From Meandrina meandrites (taxonomy: Eukaryota; Cnidaria; Anthozoa; Scleractinia; Meandrinidae), in NCBI GenBank assembly GCA_963693305.1, contig OY855908.1, forward strand, positions 33,189,805-33,253,804: a stretch of DNA of 64,000 bases, read 5' to 3'. How positions within the stretch are numbered: the first letter of the stretch is position 1; each line of letters begins with the position of its first letter. Positions 15,199 through 26,342 of this stretch are shown here, in pieces. The notes below the pieces were generated by a model. It saw nothing but the letters and a program-made list of their open reading frames with translations. It was not told the origin of the DNA and did no database searches. A program made the position numbers and the translations under genes.

Positions 15199-16880
15199 AT
15201 ACCCATAGAAAATGGGAAATCCATCAAGCCAAGAAAATTTGGTGGTCGCCCGCGTCCGTACGTACGTCCGTACGTACGTACGCACGGATTAGGCCTGGGA
15301 CGAGTTTATCTTTGTCCTTGATTTGGAGTCCTTCTTACGCAAAAAGTAACACAAAAACATTTTTTGGTTTGTTGAGAGTTAACTTAAATGTCATAGAAAC
15401 TTGTAAGAACACTTTATTACTTCAGTGTTTTTTTTTCTCATGTTTTCTCATGATCTGGACATTTCATTTCAACTTAAACGAAGCGGTTGTATGAAAAGGC
15501 GGCAAATAGTTGGTGCGTTGTTCACTTTCTAACCTGAATGAAAGACGCGAAGAAAGATCAAAGCATGCTGGAAAACATAGTTCTTCGTGAATATTTCTCG
15601 CTCTATTTACTCATCTACATCATGAAAACTCATGCCAAATGATTTAGGGCAACCTAAACGGGAAGATCCGAAATAATTGCCGACTTGAACATGATATACA
15701 TCGGACAACACCGAGAGTTGAGCACTGCGGCTAGCGCTAACCAAGGCTGAAAATTAATTGAGGTGACATTGAGCTAAGATAAAAGTGAGCTCAGAGCCGG
15801 CGAAGTTCACTAAGTGATGGATAAAAGACTGTTAACAGCTACACCGAAAGGAAAGGAGAGATCAATCTTCGCTGATAATTCAAAACATGCCGCTGGTGTT
15901 GGAGTAAGCCGTACAACGAGTGGCGTTTTCGTTTCTGATATTGTGCTGGTTTGAAATTTTTGCCCTGCAGAATTTACAAGCCTTCCCCAAACTTGAGGTA
16001 ACAAACGTAAATGTATATATGCAGTAAGCATAAGTTTGATTTTACTGTGAGAATCTGTTTATACTATACTTCATTTATGAACGAATTTGAAGTAGTGTCG
16101 GTTTTCAGATCTTCCCGTATAACTCTATTAATACTGCTCACAAACCTGTTCATGTTTGTGCATTTCAATCATTCATACAGACATCGTTTATTAAATATTT
16201 CGTCTAGGTTAATTGTTTTGTGCTTTAGTTAGTGGAGTTAACTGTGATGTTCATAATTGACCATGATTGGATTTTGATAACAATAAGCTTATCAAATTAT
16301 TAAGTTTCACGGATCAAAATCACGATTTCGCTTTTTAAATTACAAACTACACGTACAGAAAAATCCTGCGAAACAAAACCGAGTAAAACTACTCAGCGAT
16401 ACTGCACACCAATATATATTTAAGCGATCTATTATCCAACCGCTCTTTTTTATACTCGCTTGCATTTGTTTTGTTTCTCTTATCAGGGATTGTGTTGAAA
16501 TCGTAAACCAATATTTCGCCAATTTCGTTGCGAGTTACCTGTGCTTGGCTGAGCAAGTTCAGACTTAACCTTCCGCATATTTGCTTACCAGAAATGAAGA
16601 AAATTGAATCAGTTCTCTGCATAAAATTCTGTAAGGTTTTTAGCAAGGCGTACGGTAAAACAGAATTAGTTAATCATGCAACCAAACTGCAACGAAAAGA
16701 ACACGGTTCAAAACAGTCAAAACAACATCGTAAGCTTATTCTATGTTAGCGTGCACCACTTTCCGAGTCACAAAATCTGCTTTAAAATGACTTACAAAAC
16801 CGGCACCATCAATTTGCAGAGTTTGTTTACTGCCGTGAGTTTTGTTTGCCGTAGCGTGAGTTCACTTTGTTTACTGTGTT

Positions 16881-16937
16881 TAGTTCCTTATCCCACCTGC
16901 TGACTCATTAGCATTAAGGTGTGGGGAGACTCCTGTC
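16881..16937. repeat. Split repeat Y, outer copy (57 bp)
   Basis: Starts TAGTTCCTTATCCCACC and ends GACTCCTGTC. Identical to 17111-17167, after which the two copies diverge (GAG versus TCG). Its first three bases, TAG, are the left terminus of the 6.8-kb element. Confidence 0.9.
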
Positions 16938-16978
16938 GAGCAGAAATGACAGGGAGCACAAGAGTAGATGAGTCAGCA
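16898..16978. repeat. Nested inverted repeats at one end of the element
   Basis: TGCTGACTCAT at 16898-16908 pairs perfectly with ATGAGTCAGCA at 16968-16978. CCTGTC at 16932-16937 pairs inside with GACAGG at 16948-16953, so the terminus can form a long hairpin. The inner copy at 17111-17167 has different downstream sequence and pairs another way: AAGGTGTGG at 17146-17154 with CCACACCTT at 17171-17179. Confidence 0.7.
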
Positions 16979-17011
16979 AGAGGGGTGGGCGGGAGGGCCG
17001 ACCAGTTCCTA

Positions 17012-17113
17012 GATGTCTTCGCGAAATGACACACTTTGCATTAATTATCATATCTTTTATAATGCCACTGAGTCATCACGTGGGATAATGAATATTACAT
17101 GAACTGTGAATAG
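17012..17113. repeat. Split repeat X, inner copy (102 bp)
   Basis: Runs from GATGTCTTCGCGAAATG to ACTGTGAATAG, identical base for base to 23588-23689. Weaker similarity continues upstream of both copies (CCGACCAG followed by TTCCTA or CTCCCAT). Its last TAG is shared with the start of the second 57-bp repeat. Confidence 0.92.
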
Positions 17114-17167
17114 TTCCTTATCCCACCTGCTGACTCATTAGCATTAAGGTGTGGGGAGACTCCTGTC
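17111..17167. repeat. Split repeat Y, inner copy (57 bp)
   Basis: Perfect copy of 16881-16937, abutting and overlapping by TAG the 102-bp repeat at 17012-17113. This junction is what a circle closed between the element's two outer ends would look like. Confidence 0.9.
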
Positions 17168-18632
17168 TCGCCACACCTTGGAGCACCAGTGTTTGATGCT
17201 AACAATCACTGCCAGTCCTTATCAAATATTCACACATCCCTTCTCCCAATCCTTACAATTCCCCAGTCCTTAATTTATTTTCTCCCATGCCTAATCATAT
17301 TCATGTCCCAGTCCTAACTCAATATCTATTTTCAAACAGAGAAATGCCCCAATTAACGGCTGACAGTCTAATAGAATCCCGCTAATCTATTTTGTTTTTG
17401 GGTAGCTAGAGATCACGAGAGTCTAAAGAGAAATACGCAAACGCATCCATCGCTCCACCCGGGCAAAATACTTAGTTCAGCTTCGAATAGTGTTCTGCCA
17501 TTTAAGACGTCCTTAAGTCCACATGAGATGGTATATCAGGTGTGTGAGTTCTCGCCAGCACAAAAAAGATCACAAAAACACTCCGGAAGGCACTTCGCAG
17601 GCAATAAAGAGTAATAAGGCGCGAAACGAAGATAGGAAGAAACGAGCTAACAGGAAAGCCCGGCTCGAGCTGCGTTTAAATTAAACAGCTAGGGCGGCAA
17701 CAATCTTACCCGAAGCAAAATAGATAAGCCCCGCGCAAGGGAACCCTCAGCCGGTCGCAAATAAAAAGGTAAACTTCTATTACTTTAACTGGACCGGCAA
17801 GAGGAAATAAGTTAACGAAGCGATATCGATCCATCAGTGGTGATTATAATATGCCTTCTCTTTGTGGTAGCTATAGAAATTCTGGATTTTCACCCTTACA
17901 AGATCGGCAGCTCTGTTTAGCAAAAAATAGGGTTTTGAAGAAAGCAGATCCGCTTTGGGGTCAATCTCGGACTTTGCGATAATTTTGGATGAGTTCTACT
18001 ATTATGTAATCAGTAAGGAGAAACGGCTCAGCTTGAGATAATGAATAGCATAGAATGCCTATTGTTCTCGGGACATTTATTTACAGCTGGAAAAAAGTGT
18101 ACAGGTCTCTCATGACGCTTGTTAATATTCAAAGATGCTTCGAACAAGCTGATTTGATTGGTTGCTATGAACGCACGACAATACTCATTAGCTCATGATG
18201 AGGCGGTAAACTAAACAATGAACACAGCGCCTATTGTTTCTTTGTTTCAATGAACTTAACACGCTTTTTTGAAAATATGTCACCAGACGAGTGTTTTTTT
18301 GGCTCGTTTTGCGAAAGTCAAACATGCACGGCTTAACTTGTTTTTGCTAAATGGAGTTGCAATTGCTTCAGGAGGATTCGTTGCGTGGAATGTGAACTTG
18401 TAACATCGGAAACAAAGCTCATTCCATTGATGTTCATTGTACCTGCGCGACGATTGTGTCGTGAATACAAACAATTCAGGTTCTCACCTGTAGTTGTTCC
18501 TCCCTAACGAACAAAAAGATAATCCCTGACCGTTAAATCGGTGACGCAGCTAGTATAGGGTAGAAGTCCCGACGTCGTCCGAGCCGCGGCCCAAGACCAC
18601 GAAAAAATTACTCACATACGCACTTACATGAG

Positions 18633-18659
18633 TTTTTTTTTTTTTTTTTTTTTTTTTTT
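18633..18659 (+). repeat. Poly-T homopolymer
   Basis: Run of about 27 T inside the split-direct-repeat element. A second run of about 20 T is near 19131-19151. On the - strand, the inferred sense strand of the element, these are poly-A. Confidence 0.8.
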
Positions 18660-21469
18660 GTCGTGCCAGCGCTAGGCATGATTCTAAATACACCTCTGTT
18701 TTCCCCCCGAATATTACAGATAAAGAAATTAACCATGTACACATTGCCTGGTGTTGCAACCGCGGTTCCTAAAGCAGCAACAAGTTTTATAAACAGGGAT
18801 GCAAGCTCGTTCTCTGAAGGTCCTAACGAGGAATTTTGTTACAATATAGGTTTGACTGCTTTCGACTGAGTAAAGCTTCTCGTCAAGTCCCCATCCGTGT
18901 AAGATCTACAGGAGCGTCAACGGTTGAAAGGTTGGCAGTCGTGTGCCGGATCTAGGTCTTCTCCACCTTTATATAGGAAGTAAAACGTTTCAGGGCCCTA
19001 ACCCGTTTGTCTCTCATAACAATACTAACCAAAGCCATCAGATCATTGAACTCTGCCTGAACAAAAAGCCCACCTATTGGTGACAGCACGTTTTGTTATG
19101 TTTATTATTATGATTGTTTGTTTTGTTACCTTTTTTTTTTTTTTTTTTTTTCCGGGTGACTTGAAAACCAATTCCTTGTCACCATTCCAGACGCTACGTA
19201 GAGCATGGACAAAGCACTGTTTTTTTTTTTGGTTTGTTTTTTGTTTTTTGTTTTTCTGACGAGGTAAAATGAGATGAGTGACTTAGGTGAGGTCCCTGGA
19301 ACGAGAACCCCCTACATGCTGAGTGTGACACATCGCCAGGTTGTCCACTTGGAAATAAACGCGATGCGATACGATACGTCAGTGAATAACAACCACGCTA
19401 CAAGGAATATGACCAGTCCAAGAAGCGCCAGAAATCTTATTGTCTCAGCAGGGGCGAAAGGGGACATCTTGTTACCCAGCGACCGATTAAATGGCGAACG
19501 CTAATCTTTTCTGTACGTGCGCAAATTTTGCTTACTTGGCGTGCGAAATTAAAGCTTCAAAGTGCTAGTCGAACATCAAACCCACGTATAACATTCGCCC
19601 AAATTGGTTTTAGAACACACTCCGTCACGACAAAGTGTAGCTCAGCTCACACATAACCAAACTCGACTCACGATGTAAGCGATGTCTTCGCCGAACACCT
19701 GCTAAATGCACTATCTCGCAGATGTATTGGTTTTGACCAAATCCAGCTCGGTACAAAGTTCTTCCACCAGGACTGTCACAAGATATAAGGATCAAGCAAC
19801 ACCGAGACCCCAAAGATAACTAATAGCCGCCAGGTCGATAAAGCAATAAATGAGCAAATAATTCTTTCAGCAAAACAGGAGTATCGCATAAAGCAGCAAC
19901 CGACCATTACCTTCAAAACCAACGTACACCCGAGACTCTCCCGTTAAACGCTTACTGAACTCATCCAGTTGGTCATAAGATACATTAAATAAACATAGCG
20001 TCGTACTTCAGCCAATTTATCCAGAGCCTGAGAAAACTGTGAGAATGGGGATAGCCCGACATCCCACAGCTGAGAAACCGAGCGTAAAAACATACGCGAA
20101 GCTACGACGGTTTCCCTGTGAGAGGTAAACTACCCAGAGTGATTCATTCGCAGCCATCTTAACCATACGTTTTACCACCCTAGTCGGAATGCAGTACTAA
20201 ATCTCCTTCGAAATGAAAAGGGGCTAACGTATCCCCTAATTTGAGGGCGCGGATAATCCGGGATATTCATTGAATAATCCTAGAGACGTTGCCCGAAATA
20301 CCTTCCCCAATCCTGTTAGACTCGCAGGATAATGTTTCACGCTCCGAGAAGGTTACGAATCTCCCCTGCAATGAATCGAACACATCCAGAATCCCGAAAA
20401 GGCACTAAACTAGGTGTCACCGATCGCCACATAGAGCTTTTTAAGGTTGGACAAAACACTGTTCACATTTGTCATCTCCTCTAGGCCTGGAGTCGGGGTT
20501 CCGTCCGACCAGACGCAATAGATTTCCCTCACTACAGCCGTTTGCTGAATCTTAAAGAACGTAAACGTATCCTCCAACATTTACAGCCTTTTTGCTTGGT
20601 GTTACAATAGAACGAAATACATAGCAGGTATCAGCAACGGCTGAAAATTGTACTTCGACGACTACACCCCGACCCAGGCCTAGAGAAGATGACTGCCACT
20701 GCCCGACAAGTCGAAGCAACAAGGGATGCCATAATTGACAATCGCTTGCGGCGTCATCTCTCAAGACCCAGATTGATGAAAGAAAACTAACATACATATC
20801 CCTGGAGACTGCGATACGCTCTAGTTTTCAAGATTCTCCGACACTGACAAACACATGATTTATTACAAGTACAGTGCAATTGAACTTTGTACAGTTACAT
20901 ACATACATACTTTGTTGTATAGCTCCCCCTTGGGGGCTCTTCCGCCATACAGAAATTAAATGACATTACACGCTTCTACAAGCCGATCAAACACGGCATA
21001 CAGGAACTGCACTCCGTGGCCGAAAACTATCTGCCAGGAAATGCATCATAATTTTGAGTTGTCCTACAGTATACGTTATAGAAATTAATGGCCTCACAGC
21101 GAATACCCTTTTTCATTACATTTGAGATTGCACCTATGAAGTTGATCTCGATCAGTTTGACAACTGGCTCTATACATTGATTACAACATCCCCTCGACAG
21201 TGAACTAAGAGGATGATTTAACTTCTCGATTTATCAAGCTCACAACATACTCCGGCCGCTCACTTCAGTCGTTGGACTCACAAAGATACACGTTCGCAGA
21301 AATCATTGTGTTAACAAAGACCCCATCTGATCGACAGTTCCATTGAGCTCATAAAGATATCCATTTTTTTTTTTTTTAACGCATTGCATTTACAAATAGA
21401 CTTTCCGTTGGGTAAACCTAGACACCTCAGTTTAATGGGTTAACAGAGAAAGTTATCTACTTCTCTCGT

Positions 21470-21952
21470 TGGTCGCTGAAATATCTCTGGGCTCACACAG
21501 AAACCCGATCTCGTCTCTTTAGGAGTTACAAAGATATCCCTGGGCTCACTAGAAACCCTAACTCTTCTTCTTGGGATTCACACAGATATCCCTGGGTGCA
21601 CACAGAAACCCGAGCTCTTCTCTTTGGGGTTCATACGGATATCCCTGGGCGCACACAGCAACCCAATCTCTTTCCTTTGGGATTCACACAGATATCCCTG
21701 GGCGCACACAGCAACCCGATCTCTTTTTTGGGGGGGATTCACACAGATATCCCTGGGCCCAGACAGCAACCCGATCTCTCTTTTTTTTTTTTTTTTTTTG
21801 GGATTCACACAGATATCCCTGGGCGCACAGAGCAACCCGATCTCTTTTCTTTGGGATTCACACAGATATCCCTAGGCGCACACAGCAACCCGATCTCTTT
21901 TCTTTGGGATTCACACAGATATCCCTGGGCGCACACAGCAACCCGATCTCTC

Positions 21953-21983
<31 letters not shown>

Positions 21984-22034
21984 TTGGGATTCACACAGAT
22001 ATCCCTGGGCGCACACAGCAACACGATCTCTCTC

Positions 22035-22065
<31 letters not shown>

Positions 22066-22985
22066 TTTTGGGATTCACACAGATATCCCTGGGCGCACAC
22101 AGCAACCCAATCTCTCTTTTTTTTTTTCTTTTTTTTGGGATTCACACAGATATCCCTGGGCGCACACAGCAACCCAATATCTCTCTTTTTTTTTTTTCTT
22201 TTTTTTTTTTGGGATTCACACAGATATCCCTGGGCACACACAGCAACCCGATCTCTTTTCTTTGGGATTCACACAGATATCCCTGGGCGCACACAGCAAC
22301 CCGATCTCTTTTCTTTGGGATTCACACAGATATCCCTGGGCGTACACAGCAACCCAATCTCTCTCTTTTTTTTTTTTTCTTGTTTTTTGGGATTCACACA
22401 GATATCCCTGGGCGCACACAGCAACCCGATCTCTTTTCTTTGGGATTCACACAGATATCCCTGGGCGCACACAGCAACCCAATCTCTTCTCGTTGGGATT
22501 CACACAGATATCCCTGGGCGCACACAGCAACCCGATCTCTTTTCTTTGGGATTCACACAGATATCCCTGGGCGCACACAGCAACCCAATCTCTCTCTTTT
22601 TTTTTTTTTTTTTCTTGTTTTTTGGGATTCACACAGATATCCCTGGGCGCACACAGCAACCCAATCTCTTTTCTTTGGGATTCACACAGATATCCCTGGG
22701 CGCACACAGCAACCCAATCTCTTCTCGTTGGGATTCACACAGATTTCCCTGGGCGCACACAGCAACCCGATCTCTTCTCGTTGGGATCCACACAGATATC
22801 TATGGGCGCACACAGCAACCCGATCTCTTCTCGTTGGGATTCACACAGATTTCCCCGGGGGGAAAAAACAGCAACCCGAGCTCTTCTCGTTGGGATTCAC
22901 ACAGATATCCCTGGGCGCACACAGCAACCCAAACTCTTCTCGTTGGGATTCACACAAATATCTCTGGGTCACACAGAAACCCTAC
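21470..22985. repeat. Minisatellite, 53-bp unit with expandable T tracts, about 25 units
   Basis: The unit GGGATTCACACAGATATCCC continues with TGGGCGCACACAGCAACCC and GATCTCTTTTCTTT. The shortest units are 53 bp; others are longer because the T tract grows to 10-30 bases, some interrupted by C or G. I count about 25 clear units plus decayed ones upstream (about 21290-21470). Units differ by a few substitutions (CCCGATC/CCCAATC, TTTCTTT/TCTCGTT). Because the unit lacks stop codons, all three + frames and parts of the - frames stay open for hundreds of codons, with repeated peptides such as GIHTDIPGRTQQP; this is a consequence of repetition, not evidence of a gene. Confidence 0.95.
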
Positions 22986-23092
22986 CATAAAAAGGCACAT
23001 CAACCCGAATAAAACTGCTAAAAATTTTACATGTAGAAATGTCACAACTGCGAATTAAAAGAAACACAAGATCCCGCCAAATGAAATGAAAG

Positions 23093-23208
23093 CCGACCGA
23101 GGTCCCAAGGGAAAAAATACACCAACCAAATACATGCAAAAACAAAAACCGACGTGAAAACCGCCCGAGGTCCCAAGGGAAAAACACGAACCGAATACAT
23201 GCAAACAC
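23093..23208. repeat. Short tandem duplication, about 65-70 bp period
   Basis: CGAGGTCCCAAGGGAAAAA followed by a segment ending AATACATGCAAA occurs twice (about 23097-23148 and 23166-23208) with small differences. It is inside the split-direct-repeat element. Confidence 0.7.
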
Positions 23209-23516
23209 GTGTACCCAAAATATCGGGATAAAGCGAAAACAAAAAGTCCCACCAAAACTAAACGCGAAAGTAACAAGCAAACAGAGCATAAACCCCCGAA
23301 GCAGGATAAATAAAATGAATTTCAAACCTCGCAGAACTAGCTGTAGCAATCCCAGCATTGTGCTTCGAACCAACAGTCGCGTCTGAAGTCTTCACCGGAA
23401 TGACTGGAGCAGAAAAATTAAATGGACGCAGTAAACAGCCCTTGAAGCCTTTCCAGAAATATGAGAAACTGCGCTTGCAGATGTTGGAGCCGCTTGAGGT
23501 TCGAGTGACAGCACGG

Positions 23517-23560
23517 CCGTAAGAAATTCTCGGGAAGTGGTTTGTACCGGCCGTGCTGTC
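23517..23560. repeat. 13-bp perfect hairpin near the right end of the element
   Basis: GACAGCACGGCCG at 23517-23529 and CGGCCGTGCTGTC at 23548-23560 are perfect inverted repeats around an 18-base loop, 27 bp inside the terminal 102-bp repeat. It may be a structural or regulatory part of the element. Confidence 0.8.
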
Positions 23561-23587
23561 GCAGGGTTTAGTCCGACCAGCTCCCAT

Positions 23588-23689
23588 GATGTCTTCGCGA
23601 AATGACACACTTTGCATTAATTATCATATCTTTTATAATGCCACTGAGTCATCACGTGGGATAATGAATATTACATGAACTGTGAATAG
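23588..23689. repeat. Split repeat X, outer copy (102 bp)
   Basis: Perfect copy of 17012-17113. Ends GAATAG, so its last TAG is the right terminus of the element; the flank beyond begins CAGCGAGTTTAC. Confidence 0.92.
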
Positions 23690-24646
23690 CAGCGAGTTTA
23701 CTTGGTTTGTTTTGCTGTATTTTTGTTTTTTGCCTTGAGTTATTTTTTTTTATGCCCCAACTGTTTTGCAGTAAATCAAAGCAAGACCAAGGTCCTTTTT
23801 ACATTGAATAAGTCATAAAGGTTTATTAACATAGTGTACAGGAAACGTTGTGTAAAGTTTTACTAAGATTTGTCGTTGCGCCTACATGCGTACGTGAGGA
23901 ACCCAGTAAAGTGCACTCGTCAATTTTAATTTTAGAACCTGTCATAGGCAAAAATTTAGAAGGATTAACATCGAAATATATTGACATCGCCTTCGTCAAC
24001 AAAACCATGAGAGGTTTTTACATGTAAGATATTAAGTTTAACCATGAGCGATTAAAAATTAATTTATTTTGACCCTTATGGGCCACTGTATAAGCTTAGA
24101 AATAGTGTGGCTACTTATTTGTTAACACTGTAATTAAATTGGGAAAAAAAATAAAAAATGGGAGCTCCGCTTTTAGGCCTGCCTAAATCTATATATTAAC
24201 ATGTCATAATTTACACGTTATCGTGACGTAATATGGTAACATGGTGCAATAGTGGAAAATAGGTCGCATTATAAATAAAGACAATATTAAAAATATATAC
24301 AGCGAAACGAACAAAATATTGAATATGGCACATACGTTTCGATTGTACGATCTTCAAACGAATATAAAGGACAGCTGTCTGAACTATTCCTAATGACTTT
24401 AAGAGAAATTACTTTAACGTCAAATATCACTGTGTTTGACAAATACGTATTACCCACGGTTGAGACGTTCCATTCTGATAGAGTCTTTATCCGATGAGTT
24501 AAAATCCAATTTGATGCGAACTGATTTCTAGTTTGAGATCAACAGATGCCGGCTTTTCAAACAACAGCGAGTATATTGTAATTATTATGCATTTCCTGAG
24601 AGATGACACTTATTAGTTTGCAATTCCTAGCGAAGAGAGGAACTGA

Positions 24647-25035
24647 GGCCCAGTTCAGACGTCGTGCTTCTGCCGTGCCGAACTAAATTCAGGAATTAAG
24701 TTCGACAAAAGCGCGGCAGAAGTACGGCGTCTGAATCAAACTTAAAATTAAGTTCGGCAAGCTCTGCCGTGCTACACGACTCTCTGGCACGGCAGTGATT
24801 CAAACGTCGAGCTTCTGCCGTGCCAAACAAAATTCATAAATTATATTAAATGTATTTTGACGGGGGTAGTTACGGCGCCATTTTTGTTTGATCAACGCTG
24901 ACTAATTGTTACGTAATTTCAGTAAGTCCTGAATTTGGCACGACGTCTGGATCAGAGTCGTGTTTGTGCCGTGCTACAGTCGAACCTATTACAATTAAGT
25001 TCGGCACGGCAGAAGCACGACGTCTGAACTGGTCC
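24647..25035. mobile_element. MITE with 38-bp terminal inverted repeats
   Basis: The left end (24647-24684, starting GGCCCAGTTCAGACGTCGTG) matches the reverse complement of the right end (24998-25035) over 38 bp with one clear mismatch. Inside, the core CTTCTGCCGTGCC and its complement recur several more times, so the ends contain sub-terminal repeats. The element is 389 bp and non-coding. No clear target-site duplication was found (flanks TGA and TAA). Confidence 0.8.
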
Positions 25036-26342
25036 TAAGGCAAACAATTATCGGAACTGATCTCAATTCGACACAGACGAAATAGCAAATATACCTGTAT
25101 TGAACAGAACTGACTACTTATACCTTAGTTGATATTTTTCTCATTCGACAAGCTTTATCATAAAGCATGAGATTCATAATCCCGTAATGATATCTTTAAA
25201 ACACGATTAGTTGCAATCAGCAATCAGTCGAAAGTTACAAAAAAAAAATAAATAAGTAAAACGCTTGTAAAATACTGTTTTACACTTTTGCCATGTAGGA
25301 ATCCAACATGCCTGAGATTTGGTCGATCTTCGTTTACGCGTTTCAGTAGGGCCAACATTTCTTAATTCTTGGGGCAGATTGCTGCAGACGAGGATGCCAT
25401 CTTCAGTAAAAAAAAAAACTATATTTAAATAATTCGTACTGTGGCTTAAGCAAGGCGAGCTTGTACCTTCTACCTAACTTAAAAAATGTGTTCTCGATCC
25501 CTTTTGCATTTTATGACGGTATATACCAGAAATACTTCGCCTTCGTCTCTTTATTTACTTTGAAAATGGCATCACCACATGTCTTATTAAAACTAAGGAT
25601 TTGTGAGATTTGCACAAATACGTTTAATTCAATTTCTTTGGGTCTGAGTCAGACTAAATGAGTCAATTTCTTAATAGGCTTCCACGTCAGAAGAACTTCG
25701 CGTCGCCACTGCCGAAAAAAAAAAATAGCCCAGTGTATTTAAAGTTTCGTTTATTTAAACCTTTTATTCATAACTATATTATCTCGTTTGCAGACATATT
25801 GTAAAATACCAAACGAGGCTTGTTTCTCGTCGATTTCTGATGGCCCAAGCACAAAAAACGGAGGCAAGGATGAAAGTGAATATCCATTTCTTGCAGTAAG
25901 GACCGAGAAAAAAACAGATTTTTTATCACATCGCTCGCTCTGGAGATAGAAGATATTCCAAGTAGCTCAGATCACGCGGATAGCACGTCGTATTAGAGAA
26001 TATGGCCCGTGAATCTAACCAATCATGGAAAGGGTGCATCCTAAGAGATATAATAATGATGAGTACACAAAGCATTTTACGAAAGTGCCATCTACGCTGT
26101 GGTCCGACTTGATTGATAAAAGAAAACCTTTGTTTTGCGATGTCTAATACAATATCACTTAAGGGATGCTCATTAATAAAATGTTTCACACTCTACTCTC
26201 ATTGATACCCTACTTTAGCCATAACGTCCGGTAACTTCGACGTCTCTCGCTCGCTATCATGTTAAAAAGTGTATTTTGTAGATTTAAGGGGCGCTAAAAT
26301 TTCGGACCCACGTAGAAATGACTATTCATATTTTTTTTTCCT
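25036..26342. other. Gene-free spacer
   Basis: AT-rich, with several A homopolymers (for example near 25231 and 25408). No exon, RNA gene or clear repeat was recognised. Confidence 0.4.

Larger units (their letters stand above)
13901..16880. other. Gene-free region with small hairpins
   Basis: No supported gene. It holds a 19-bp inverted repeat at 14963-14981/15023-15041 with one mismatch, a GC-rich palindrome at 15155-15198 and a TACG-rich tract at 15256-15287. These look like remnants of one or more small DNA transposons. Confidence 0.5.
16881..23689 (-). mobile_element. Split-direct-repeat element, Ngaro/PAT (DIRS-order)-like, non-autonomous
   Basis: A 57-bp sequence occurs perfectly at 16881-16937 and 17111-17167. 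A different 102-bp sequence occurs perfectly at 17012-17113 and 23588-23689. On the - strand the order is X1 (23689-23588), interior, Y1 (17167-17111), X2 (17113-17012), a 74-bp spacer, Y2 (16937-16881), with Y1 and X2 sharing CTA. This equals the A1-interior-B1-A2-B2 split direct repeats known for Ngaro and PAT elements, where B1A2 is a copy of the circular junction. Both outer ends carry the same trinucleotide (TAG on the + strand), as expected if a circle recombined into a matching TAG. The perfect repeats imply recent insertion. No RT, RNase H, gag or tyrosine recombinase is recognisable in the 6.4-kb interior, which holds poly-T runs, a minisatellite and hairpins. The structure is seen in the sequence; the class assignment is inference. 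Confidence 0.6.

Noticed and set aside
21470..22985. CRISPR-like array
   Set aside because: Spacers are poly-pyrimidine tracts rather than unique sequences, and the genome is eukaryotic.
21571..23058. 495-codon + strand open frame and the parallel frames in the minisatellite
   Set aside because: All frames are open because a stop-free unit is repeated; the peptides are low-complexity repeats broken by poly-Phe from T tracts, with no domain and no splice context.
23258..23617. 119-134 codon - strand frames at the right end of the split-direct-repeat element
   Set aside because: No reverse transcriptase, recombinase or gag motif; rich in Phe and Leu from AT-biased sequence.
16881..23689. Ordinary LTR retrotransposon
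   Set aside because: The terminal repeats are not a simple pair: two different repeats interleave (57 bp and 102 bp), the ends are TAG rather than TG..CA, and no primer-binding site, gag or pol was seen.
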